Shown in pieces: positions 1-6,987 of a DNA stretch of 9,111 bases; within the stretch, counting starts at the first letter, position 1; each line of letters starts with the position of its first letter. The stretch is from Desulfobulbaceae bacterium UBA2775 (GTDB lineage: Bacteria > Desulfobacterota > Desulfobulbia > Desulfobulbales > Desulfocapsaceae). The position numbers were made by a program, and so were the translations under genes. Under the pieces are notes generated by a model that was given only the letters and a program-made list of their open reading frames with translations, had not been told where the DNA came from and did no database searches. The stretch spans positions 347-9,457 of the forward strand of contig DEIL01000324.1 of NCBI GenBank assembly GCA_002352445.1. The letters run 5' to 3'.

Positions 1-2432
1 TCAATGGTATAGCCATGATCGAGCAACCACTTGAACAGTGAAAAGGCGACAATGCCTATAACCAGTGCAGAGAGAATCACACGTTCGATCATCAGGCGGT
101 TAAAGATTCCTTCCTGGGGTGGCCTTGGTTTTTGGTGCAGCTCTCCCCCTTCACCTGGTTCAAATGCCAGGGCAATATCCTGTATGCCGTTGGTGACCAG
201 ATTGAGCCATAGCAACTGTACCGCCATCAGAGGAAGCGGCATACCTGTGGCAAGTGAAAGGGTAAATAACACCAGCTCGGCTGCGCCGGTGGAGATCAAT
301 AAAAAGATAACTTTCCTGACATTCGCGTAGGCGATCCGTCCTTCTTCAACACCGGCGACAATGGAGTCAAAATTATCATCCGTTATGATAATCTCAGCTG
401 CTTCCCGGGCTACGTCTGTGCCGCTTTTTCCCATTGCGACTCCGACCTGTGCTGCACGAATGGCGGGGGCGTCATTGGCTCCATCACCGGAAACAGCTAC
501 AAAATGACCGTTTCGTTGTAAGGATTGTACAATGTCCAGCTTCTGCTGCGGTTCCACCCGTGCAAAAACACGGGCCTGACGGGTTAGCCGGTCCATTTCC
601 ATCAGCCCCTTCCCATCGGCCATCGCCTGTTTCAGGGCAGACCCGGTGATGACTTGGTCAGGTGACTCGACCAGCTCAAGCTCACAGCCAATTGCATATG
701 CCGTTGACGGATGATCCCCGGTGATCATGGCCACTTTGATTCCGGCATCCCTGCAGCTTTTAACCGCACCTTTTGCTTCAATGCGGAGAGGGTCAATGAG
801 ACCGAGCAAGCCAATAAATTTTAAGTTTGTCAAATACTGCTCAGTGAAATCTTCCTTTTCCGCAATTTCAACTTCCCCGGACGCCAGTGCGATAACGCGA
901 TATCCTTCCGCGGCTAACTTGTCAGCCTGATTCAACAACAGGGAGCGATTAATCTTGACTGTCTCTCCCGCTGATGCCATATAACTGCACATGGGGAGCA
1001 GTTTTTCAATGGCCCCCTTGACAAAACCGTATGGTTTGCCGTTGACCATATTCAGACTGGCGCTGAACAGCCGCTCTGATTCGAAAGGTATGATGTTCAG
1101 TTCCGGAAAGATGCTCGTACTATCCTCTCTGACAAACCCGGCTTTATGTGCCATAACCAGTAACGCAACATCTACCGCATCTCCATGATGCACCCATTCG
1201 TTATTTCGGCGGGCCAGCAATCCTTCATTGGCCAGCACGGCAGCACGGCATATTTCATGCACCAGTGCCTGCTGCTCCATATCAGGTATACCTTCAGAGG
1301 TCAGGATAATGCCTTCCACATTTTCACCTGCACCCGTGCCCTCCCAGACATCCAGGCCTGGGAATGCCAGTTGACGAACGGTCAACTGGTTGACTGTCAG
1401 GGTGCCGGTTTTATCTGTTGCGATATAGGTGCATGAACCCAATGCTTCCACTGCAACAAGTCTGCGCACAATGACATCACGCCTTGCCATCCGCCGCATA
1501 CCTATCGCCAGGGCAACTGTCAGGGCCACCGGCAATCCTTCCGGAATAATTGAAACGGAAAGGGCTACGGAGGAAAGAAAAATCTCATATAAAACCATAC
1601 CGCGGTAAAAGGCCACACAGGCCATCAACAGTACTGCCAGACTGGCAAAGATAGCGATCCGGTGGGTGAATATTTCCATACGAATCTGCAACGGTGCTTT
1701 CGCATGTGTTATGCCCAATACAGATTCAGCAATGTGACCGAGCTCGGTATAAAGAGCAGTAGATACAACAACACCCTGCCCGCGCCCGCGGCTGACCATG
1801 GTCCCTGCATAGGCCATATTACCCCGATCACCAAGTGCGGTGTCCACCGCCAGAATCACGTCATGGTTTTTCATTACTGCTATTGATTCGCCCGTTAACA
1901 ATGATTCATCGATCACAAGATCGTGGCAGCTGAGCAATCTGATATCCGCGGGAACGCGGGCGCCGGATTCAAGTGAAATAATATCGCCGGGTACAATTTC
2001 GTCAGCATTGACTTCATAGGTTTCACCATCGCGCAGGACATGTACATTTGCAGTGACCAGTTTTTGCAAAGCATCGGCGGATTTTTGTGCAGAATATTCC
2101 TGAATAGTACCGATGATGGCGTTAATCAGCAAAACTCCTCCGATGAAAGCTCCATCTGAAAATTCTCTAATGATGATGGAAACCAGAGCTGCAGCAAGTA
2201 AAACGTAAATCAAAGGGCTGGCAAACTGATGCAGGAAAACCTGGAATACACCGGGTGGTTTGCTTTCAGGCAGTGCATTACGACCGTATTTTTTCAGTCT
2301 GGCAGCAGCCTCCTGCAGGGACAAGCCATGGCTGGGGCTCTGCAGTCCAGCTAGAACATTTTGGCCCGATTCTGCATATGCTGCTGGGTTTTGTGACAGT
2401 TGACCGGAATTGAACAGATCATGTTTGTTCAT
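1..2432 (-). CDS. P2-type cation-transporting ATPase (Ca2+-ATPase-like), 3' end outside window
   Basis: This is an inner-membrane pump that uses ATP through an aspartyl-phosphate intermediate to move a cation. 810 codons are present without a stop; relatives are about 900 residues, so roughly 90 C-terminal residues lie beyond the left edge. Visible parts in order: N-terminal cation-ATPase domain (about 25-60), M1-M2 (about 65-110), actuator motif TGES (180-183), M3-M4 with PEGLP (297-301), phosphorylation motif DKTGTLT (Asp340), nucleotide-binding KGA (Lys472), TGDHP (571-575), hinge GDGAND (649-654), M5-M6 with NLVTNGIQD (744-752), and M7 at the edge. PEGLP in M4 and the Cation_ATPase_N domain place it in the P2 group, not among heavy-metal P1 pumps: there is no CPC motif and no N-terminal metal domain. 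The ATG at 2432 has only a weak ribosome site; an in-frame GTG at 2438 is an alternative. It starts 26 nt after the PEP synthase stop, so it is probably co-transcribed. The transported ion is not certain. Confidence 0.93.
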   Translation of the reverse strand, partial: MNKHDLFNSGQLSQNPAAYAESGQNVLAGLQSPSHGLSLQEAAARLKKYGRNALPESKPPGVFQVFLHQFASPLIYVLLAAALVSIIIREFSDGAFIGGVLLINAIIGTIQEYSAQKSADALQKLVTANVHVLRDGETYEVNADEIVPGDIISLESGARVPADIRLLSCHDLVIDESLLTGESIAVMKNHDVILAVDTALGDRGNMAYAGTMVSRGRGQGVVVSTALYTELGHIAESVLGITHAKAPLQIRMEIFTHRIAIFASLAVLLMACVAFYRGMVLYEIFLSSVALSVSIIPEGLPVALTVALAIGMRRMARRDVIVRRLVAVEALGSCTYIATDKTGTLTVNQLTVRQLAFPGLDVWEGTGAGENVEGIILTSEGIPDMEQQALVHEICRAAVLANEGLLARRNNEWVHHGDAVDVALLVMAHKAGFVREDSTSIFPELNIIPFESERLFSASLNMVNGKPYGFVKGAIEKLLPMCSYMASAGETVKINRSLLLNQADKLAAEGYRVIALASGEVEIAEKEDFTEQYLTNLKFIGLLGLIDPLRIEAKGAVKSCRDAGIKVAMITGDHPSTAYAIGCELELVESPDQVITGSALKQAMADGKGLMEMDRLTRQARVFARVEPQQKLDIVQSLQRNGHFVAVSGDGANDAPAIRAAQVGVAMGKSGTDVAREAAEIIITDDNFDSIVAGVEEGRIAYANVRKVIFLLISTGAAELVLFTLSLATGMPLPLMAVQLLWLNLVTNGIQDIALAFEPGEGGELHQKPRPPQEGIFNRLMIERVILSALVIGIVAFSLFKWLLDHGYTI

Positions 2433-2458
2433 ATTCACAAGAAATTTCTGGAACAAGT

Positions 2459-4849
2459 TTAGAGGCGTTTTTCAAGTTCTACAACCACCTGCCGCATCTT
2501 GAGAACAGAGTCAGGATTGAGAGAGATCGAATCGATCCCATTCTCAACCAGAAACTCGGTGATTTCAGGATAATCTGATGGAGCCTGACCACAAATACCG
2601 ATATACTTTCCCTCTTTTTTGCAGGCATCGATAGCCATTTTAAGCATCCGTTTCACCGCTTCGTTCCGTTCATCAAAAATATGTGCCACCAGGGTGCTGT
2701 CACGGTCAACGCCCAGAGTGAGCTGTGTCAGGTCGTTTGAACCGATACTGTAGCCGTCGAATACCTTTAAAAATTCATCGGCAAAGATAACGTTACTGGG
2801 GATCTCGCACATCGCATAGATATCCAGATCATTTTTACCCTGGATCAAACCCATCTCATTCATTATAGCGATTACCCTGCGACCCTCGTCCGGCGTCCTC
2901 ACAAAGGGCAGCATCAGCTTGACGTTGGTCAACCCCATATCGTCACGCACTTTTTTAAGTGCTTCACACTCCCATTTGAAAGCCTCTTTATACGCCTCGG
3001 AATAGTAACGGCTGGCGCCACGAAAACCGATCATCGGGTTCTCTTCATCTTTTTCGTAGGCTTCTCCCCCGGGCATATGTTTATACTCATTGGACTTAAA
3101 ATCACTGGTGCGTACAATCACCGGATTGGGATAGAAGGCTGCCGCAATCATGCCGACCCCTGCAGAGAGTCCATCGATAAAAAAACTCTTTGGATCACTA
3201 AATCCCTGCATCAGTTGTTCAATCTGTTCACTGTCTTTAACAAATCGACCTTGATGCATATCGTAAAGCGCCATCGGGTGGGCTTTGATATGGTTGTTGA
3301 TAATAAACTCCATGCGGGCCAGTCCGACCCCCTGGCTTGGAATCAAAGCAAGAGCCAGAGCCTTTTCAGGATTGCCGACATTCATCAAGAGTTTTGTTTT
3401 CGGCTCTTCCAGATCTTTCAGATCGATTGACTCAAGTTTGAAATCGACCCGTCCCTCATAGACATGCCCCTCTTCACCTTCGGCGCAGCATACCGTCACC
3501 TCCATACCATCCTGGAGGAGTTCCATTGCATTGGAAGTACCGACAATAGCAGGCACCCCGATCTCCCGTGCCACAATCGCTGCATGGCAGGTACGCCCAC
3601 CCTTACTGGTCACAACGGCCGACGCTTTTTTCATCAGCGGCTCCCAGTCAGGATCGGTAATATCGGTAACGAGAACTTCACCTGCCTTAAATCGAGACGC
3701 CTCGCTCAGATCGCGGATCACTTTCACCACGCCAACACCGATCTTCTCGCCGATTGCCCGGCCGGTCAGCAGCCGGGTGCGTTTTGATGTATCCTCCAGC
3801 ACTCTATATTTTTCAATACTATCAGTTCTCCTGGAGCCCAGCCTCCTGGAATGCACCGTCTCGGGACGTGCCTGAACAATATAGATCTTACCGTTATCAC
3901 CATCCATGGCCCATTCTATATCCATCGGCATGCCATAATGTTTCTCGATAGCAAGTGCATGACGCGCCAGTGTTTCGACTTGATCATCACTGAGTGTAAA
4001 CTGTGCACGCTCATCAGGGGTGGTAGAAACATTAAGTGTTTTGCTCTTTTTATCATAGATCATCTTCATCTCTTTTGAACCGAGCTGACGCTTGATGATC
4101 GCAGTTTTGTTCTCTTTGAGTGTCGGCTTGAAAACATAAAATTCATCAGGATTAACCCGACCTCCTACAATATTCTCACCCAGTCCGAAAACACCATTGA
4201 TCATAATCACATTGTCATTACCGCTCTGCGTATCAAGTGTAAACATCACTCCACTGCATGAGAGATCACTGCGCACCATCTTCTGGATACCGACACAGAG
4301 TGCGACCTTGCGATGATCAAACCCCCGGCTGTGACGATAGCTGATGGCACGGTCGGTAAAGAGGGAGGCAAAACATCTCTTTACATGTAAAAGTAGAGAA
4401 TGTTCACCACGAATATTCAGATAGCTTTCCTGTTGTCCGGCAAAACTGGCATCGGGAAGATCTTCAGCAGTAGCTGAGGAGCGTACGGCAACATCAATTT
4501 CTTTCTCGCCGTACTCGTCTGAGAGTTGGGCGTACGCTATGATGATCCCGGCTGCAAGTTCCGGCGGCAGTTCCTCGTCTAAAATCAGCTCTCTAACCGC
4601 TTTGCCGCATGACTGGAGCTGGGCGACATCCTCAACATCCAGATCCCCGATAATTGATTCAATACGTTTGGAAAGATTATTTTGAGAGAGCAGCAGTCCA
4701 TACGCATCACGGGTGGTCGAAAAGCCATGGGGAACACTAACCCCCAGGTGGGCCAAATGTTGATACATCTCGCCAAGGCTTGCATTTTTTCCGCCGACCA
4801 GCCCGACATCATCACTGTCAACCGTTGCAAAAAACCTGATATATTCCAT
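2459..4849 (-). CDS. ppsA: Phosphoenolpyruvate synthase (pyruvate, water dikinase)
   Basis: Cytoplasmic enzyme converting pyruvate + ATP + water to PEP + AMP + phosphate, the entry step of gluconeogenesis from pyruvate. The 796-residue product is close to E. coli PpsA (792). An N-terminal ATP-grasp domain begins with GGKNASLGEM (19-28). The swivelling phosphohistidine domain has GGRTCHAAI with His422 (E. coli His421). The C-terminal PEP/pyruvate barrel ends with GSNDLTQL and GICGQAPSDYP, carrying catalytic Cys753 (E. coli Cys751). Thr420, two residues before the histidine, corresponds to the Thr419 that the PpsR kinase/phosphorylase modifies in E. coli, so similar control is possible. Start choice: ATG 4849 has a perfect AAGGAGG five bases upstream and gives the family length. 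In-frame ATGs at 4864 and 4906 would extend it by 5 and 19 residues without family-like sequence, and 4906 lies at the upstream edge of the candidate promoter. The P-type ATPase gene follows 26 nt downstream. Confidence 0.97.
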   Translation of the reverse strand: MEYIRFFATVDSDDVGLVGGKNASLGEMYQHLAHLGVSVPHGFSTTRDAYGLLLSQNNLSKRIESIIGDLDVEDVAQLQSCGKAVRELILDEELPPELAAGIIIAYAQLSDEYGEKEIDVAVRSSATAEDLPDASFAGQQESYLNIRGEHSLLLHVKRCFASLFTDRAISYRHSRGFDHRKVALCVGIQKMVRSDLSCSGVMFTLDTQSGNDNVIMINGVFGLGENIVGGRVNPDEFYVFKPTLKENKTAIIKRQLGSKEMKMIYDKKSKTLNVSTTPDERAQFTLSDDQVETLARHALAIEKHYGMPMDIEWAMDGDNGKIYIVQARPETVHSRRLGSRRTDSIEKYRVLEDTSKRTRLLTGRAIGEKIGVGVVKVIRDLSEASRFKAGEVLVTDITDPDWEPLMKKASAVVTSKGGRTCHAAIVAREIGVPAIVGTSNAMELLQDGMEVTVCCAEGEEGHVYEGRVDFKLESIDLKDLEEPKTKLLMNVGNPEKALALALIPSQGVGLARMEFIINNHIKAHPMALYDMHQGRFVKDSEQIEQLMQGFSDPKSFFIDGLSAGVGMIAAAFYPNPVIVRTSDFKSNEYKHMPGGEAYEKDEENPMIGFRGASRYYSEAYKEAFKWECEALKKVRDDMGLTNVKLMLPFVRTPDEGRRVIAIMNEMGLIQGKNDLDIYAMCEIPSNVIFADEFLKVFDGYSIGSNDLTQLTLGVDRDSTLVAHIFDERNEAVKRMLKMAIDACKKEGKYIGICGQAPSDYPEITEFLVENGIDSISLNPDSVLKMRQVVVELEKRL

Positions 4850-4854
4850 AGGGT

Positions 4855-4861
4855 CCTCCTT
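4855..4861 (-). promoter_or_regulatory. Shine-Dalgarno site deciding the ppsA start
   Basis: On the minus strand this reads AAGGAGG, a perfect anti-16S match, five bases before the ATG at 4849. A second, weaker GGGAG at 4870-4874 sits five bases before the in-frame ATG at 4864. The stronger site and the family's usual length favour 4849; use of both starts cannot be excluded. Confidence 0.75.
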
Positions 4862-4877
4862 CATTGTTTCTCCCTTA

Positions 4878-4906
4878 ATAATATCATGAATCCGGCCCCT
4901 TTCCAA
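4878..4906 (-). promoter_or_regulatory. Candidate sigma70 promoter for ppsA
   Basis: On the minus strand TTGGAA (4901-4906) is followed after 17 bases by TATTAT (4878-4883), resembling -35 and -10 boxes at ideal spacing. Transcription would start near 4871, giving a leader of about 22 nt that contains the AAGGAGG site. The -35 match is only 4 of 6, so this is a candidate from pattern only. Confidence 0.4.
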
Positions 4907-4966
4907 ACCTTACCCACCCCCGGCATCACCAAAAAACATTTCTCCTGTTTGTCCGATGTTCTTCCC

Positions 4967-4997
4967 CTGCCGGCAGTAATAAAGCATTAAATTTAAT
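4967..4997. promoter_or_regulatory. Two short perfect palindromes in the divergent promoter region
   Basis: CTGCCGGCAG (4967-4976) and ATTAAATTTAAT (4986-4997) are each exact palindromes, ten bases apart, between the divergent ppsA and ferredoxin genes. They could be operator half-site pairs for dimeric regulators. Short AT-rich palindromes also occur by chance, and I cannot assign a regulator. Confidence 0.25.
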
Positions 4998-5054
4998 ATG
5001 GACATTTGCAGGATATTTGATAGGATTGCTGAAAAAATAGCGCCAGGAGGCACT

Positions 5055-6032
5055 ATGACAATTTCCAGAAGAACCTTGCTCAAAGTGATCGGAGCAGCCG
5101 GGCTGGTCACACTGGCACCGGCAGTAAGGAGTGAAGCAAAAATCGGCCCGGACTCCTTTGCTACCCTTATCGATCTCAGTAAATGTGATGGCTGCGAGGG
5201 AAAAGAGACTCCACTTTGTGTCTCTGCCTGCAGAACAGGGAAAAAGGATCTGTTTCCCAAAGTGGATAAAGATCAGCTGCTCAATTACTGGCCTCAGAAA
5301 AAATACGAGGACTGGTCGGACAAGCAGCATTTGATCGACCGTTTCACTCCCTATAACTGGCTCTTTATCCAGCAGGTAGAGGTTGACGGAAAGAAAATTT
5401 CTATTCCGAGACGGTGCATGCATTGCGACAATCCGCCCTGCGCCAAACTCTGCCCTTTTGGTGTCAAACATAAAACAGCAGAGGGGCCTGTATATATTGA
5501 TCACAGCCTCTGTTTCGGCGGCGCTAAGTGTCGCGCTGTCTGTCCCTGGCATGTCCCACAGAGGCAGGCAGGAGTGGGTATCTACACCCTCTGGCAAAAA
5601 TATTTACCGGTTGCCGGTGGTGGTGTCATGTATAAATGTGACCTTTGCAGGGATCTGCTCGCCGAAGGAAAAACACCCTACTGCATGGTTTCATGCCCGC
5701 AGAAGGCAATGACAATCGGCCGACGTGAGGACATTTTAAACCAGGCCGCACAGTTAAAAGAAGATAGGCATGGCCATCTTTATGGCATGGATGAAAATGG
5801 CGGCACCTCTACAATCTACTTTTCACCGATAGCTTTTGACAAAATAGATAAGGCCTTATCCACCAACCATAACCCGAAGGAAAAAAGCAAACCTGTTCCC
5901 CTTCACAATGCGGAAAACATTCTCGAGAAACAGAACCTGTGGACACAGCTCAGTCTTGTAGCCCCCATTATCGGTGTGGCTGCCGCCCTCGGTCTTACCA
6001 GGGGTGAAACCGCAGAAACGGAGGATAAATAA
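5055..6032 (+). CDS. Tat-exported 4Fe-4S ferredoxin subunit (formate dehydrogenase beta / FdnH-HybA type)
   Basis: Electron-transfer subunit of a membrane-bound oxidoreductase, predicted to face the periplasm and pass electrons to the cytochrome b encoded next. The 325-residue product starts with a twin-arginine signal (SRRTLLK, 4-10, then a hydrophobic stretch). Four cysteine motifs follow: C44/C47/C55/C59; C121/C124/C129/C133; C153/C159/C163; and C195/C198/C210/C214. The third motif has Gly156 where the usual second cysteine stands, so it may hold a three-iron cluster or none. A C-terminal hydrophobic helix (about 297-316) resembles the membrane anchor of FdnH and HybA. The start at 5055 is chosen because AGGAGG lies four bases upstream and it begins directly with the Tat motif; the in-frame ATG at 4998 lacks a ribosome site. 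The stop overlaps the next start as TAATG. No molybdopterin catalytic subunit is adjacent, so the substrate is unknown. Confidence 0.92.
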   Translation: MTISRRTLLKVIGAAGLVTLAPAVRSEAKIGPDSFATLIDLSKCDGCEGKETPLCVSACRTGKKDLFPKVDKDQLLNYWPQKKYEDWSDKQHLIDRFTPYNWLFIQQVEVDGKKISIPRRCMHCDNPPCAKLCPFGVKHKTAEGPVYIDHSLCFGGAKCRAVCPWHVPQRQAGVGIYTLWQKYLPVAGGGVMYKCDLCRDLLAEGKTPYCMVSCPQKAMTIGRREDILNQAAQLKEDRHGHLYGMDENGGTSTIYFSPIAFDKIDKALSTNHNPKEKSKPVPLHNAENILEKQNLWTQLSLVAPIIGVAAALGLTRGETAETEDK

Positions 6033-6661
6033 TGGCAACACGCATCCGCCACTCGCTTACTGTTCGCATCACCCACTGGGTCGTCGCACTCAGCGGCATC
6101 CTGTTGCTCTTCTCAGGTTTTGGTCAACTCCCTCTGTATAAGCGCTATAACCTTATAAAGGTGCCGGGGTTCGCCTGGTCAAGCAACTATGAAATCACCC
6201 TGGTGATTCACTATCTGACGGCCGCCGTTTTCACCGCCGCCGTCTGTTTCCACCTTGTCTATCACTACCGCAGGTGCGAATTCAGTATCCTGCCCAGGCG
6301 AGGGGATATCGGTAACTCCATAAAGGGATTTAAGGCCATGTTTGGGCTTGGAGAGGAGCCTTACCATGAGAAGTTCCAGGCCAAGCAGAGAGTTATCTAC
6401 ACCATCATCGGAACCACATCCCTGCTGCTTATTGTCACAGGATTAATCAAGTCCTACAAGAATCTCGGCGCCATTGTCCTTGACCCGATATTTCTGCAGT
6501 GGGTGGCCATCACCCACACTGTAACCGGCGGGATCTTTATGATGCTGTTTCTGGCCCATGTTGCCGCCCTGCTGTTAAAGAACCACAGGCCGATGATTCC
6601 ATCCATGATTACAGGAAGAATTGACAGGGGGTATGCAGAGAAACACCATCCGGGATGGTAA
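6032..6661 (+). CDS. Formate dehydrogenase gamma-type cytochrome b (FdnI-like dihaem membrane subunit)
   Basis: Four-helix inner-membrane cytochrome b that would exchange electrons between the ferredoxin subunit encoded upstream and the quinone pool. In its 209 residues, hydrophobic helices lie at about 14-33, 54-78, 120-140 and 154-183. Histidines 15, 60, 162 and 176 fit the four haem ligands of E. coli FdnI (18, 57, 155, 169); the 14-residue spacing of the last pair is identical. The C-terminal AEKHHPGW resembles the FdnI tail. It is translationally coupled: its ATG overlaps the preceding TAA by one base, and GGAGG (6020-6024) lies seven bases upstream. Related b561/Ni-hydrogenase cytochromes share the fold, but the ligand spacing and tail favour the formate dehydrogenase gamma family. 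It is the last gene of this rightward unit. Confidence 0.92.
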   Translation: MATRIRHSLTVRITHWVVALSGILLLFSGFGQLPLYKRYNLIKVPGFAWSSNYEITLVIHYLTAAVFTAAVCFHLVYHYRRCEFSILPRRGDIGNSIKGFKAMFGLGEEPYHEKFQAKQRVIYTIIGTTSLLLIVTGLIKSYKNLGAIVLDPIFLQWVAITHTVTGGIFMMLFLAHVAALLLKNHRPMIPSMITGRIDRGYAEKHHPGW

Positions 6662-6668
6662 GAGAAAA

Positions 6669-6776
6669 GTAAATGTTCAGGAGCACCTCATCTTCATCCA
6701 TTTTGGCCTTCTCGAATAGGCAAACTATGCTTCGAAGTCCCAAATGAACAAATATGAAGCACTCCAGAACATTTAC
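6669..6776. repeat. Long imperfect inverted repeat folding into one 108-nt hairpin
   Basis: Arms 6669-6706 and 6739-6776 (38 bp each) are reverse complements at 29 of 38 positions. The outermost 10 bp, GTAAATGTTC and GAACATTTAC, match exactly. Of the nine mismatches, six become G-U pairs if the minus strand is transcribed, and none does on the plus strand. The 32-nt centre folds on: CTTC, GAA and TAG pair with CTA, TTC and GAAG around a 5-nt loop, with small bulges. It begins 7 bases after the cytochrome b stop codon. It could be a MITE-like or REP-like repeat, an mRNA 3'-end stabiliser or a small RNA; the sequence alone does not decide. Confidence 0.7.
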
Positions 6777-6850
6777 CTCCAGGTAGACTAACCCACTTTA
6801 GGACCTTATTCCTAAAACCCTGTCATAAAAAACAAAAAACTTAGAAGTGT

Positions 6851-6885
6851 CTTTTGAAGTTATGTGGTCACATATACTTTCAAGG
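6851..6885. repeat. Imperfect inverted repeat around TATGTGGTCACATA
   Basis: TATGTG (6861-6866) and CACATA (6869-6874) are reverse complements around a two-base centre. Flanks AAGT and ACTT continue the pairing with one bulged base, and CTTTTG/CAAGG pair partly. It could be a hairpin or a dimeric protein site. It has no T-run and is not a terminator. Confidence 0.35.
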
Positions 6886-6920
6886 TACTTATCCCGTTCA
6901 TCGGGGTTAGGATAGTAACA

Positions 6921-6957
6921 AAAAAAGCTGATACCCTCAGCGGGATATCAGCTTTTT
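6921..6957. terminator. Bidirectional rho-independent terminator
   Basis: AAAAAGCTGATA (6922-6933) pairs perfectly with TATCAGCTTTTT (6946-6957). CCC/GGG (6934-6936 with 6942-6944) extend the stem, with A6945 bulged, around the loop TCAGC. The stem has a T-run on the plus strand at 6953-6957 and, from A6921-6926, one on the minus strand. It lies 31 bp beyond the korC stop and can end both the leftward kor transcript and the rightward cytochrome b transcript. Confidence 0.88.
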
Positions 6958-6987
6958 AACAATGCAACATTAATAATTTTCGTCCTC

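Larger units (their letters stand above)
6662..6987. other. Convergent intergenic region, 326 bp, no gene
   Basis: No convincing coding frame or tRNA is visible between the stop of the cytochrome b gene and the stop of korC. The region is unusually rich in inverted repeats: a 108-bp hairpin element (6669-6776), a 7-bp stem TTTAGGA/TCCTAAA (6797-6803 with 6810-6816), an imperfect hairpin at 6851-6885, a 4-bp CCCG/CGGG stem (6893-6905) and the terminator (6921-6957). Confidence 0.8.

Noticed and set aside
31..1886. Plus-strand open frames of 65-99 codons across the ATPase region
   Set aside because: All are antisense shadows of the uninterrupted P-type ATPase frame, whose motifs (TGES, DKTGT, GDGAND) stay in one frame throughout.
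3077..4078. Several plus-strand open frames of 65-117 codons inside ppsA
   Set aside because: They overlap the highly conserved PEP synthase on the opposite strand, and their translations show no family-like pattern.
4998..5010. A sigma54-like TGGAC...TTGCA element upstream of the ferredoxin gene
   Set aside because: The GG and GC cores are six bases apart instead of the ten needed for a -24/-12 promoter.
5017..5030. An FNR-like TTGAT half-site upstream of the ferredoxin gene
   Set aside because: The second half-site ATCAA is absent, so only one half matches by chance.
4926..5597. A 223-codon open frame on the minus strand opposite the ferredoxin gene
   Set aside because: It is antisense to a clear four-motif ferredoxin gene, has no recognisable domain or good ribosome site, and is most likely a chance open frame.
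6669..6776. A CRISPR array or tandem repeat in the spacer
   Set aside because: There is a single inverted pair of arms and no regularly spaced direct repeats.
6797..6816. The TTTAGGA/TCCTAAA hairpin as a terminator
   Set aside because: The stem is AT-rich and only 7 bp, with no T-run following on either strand.
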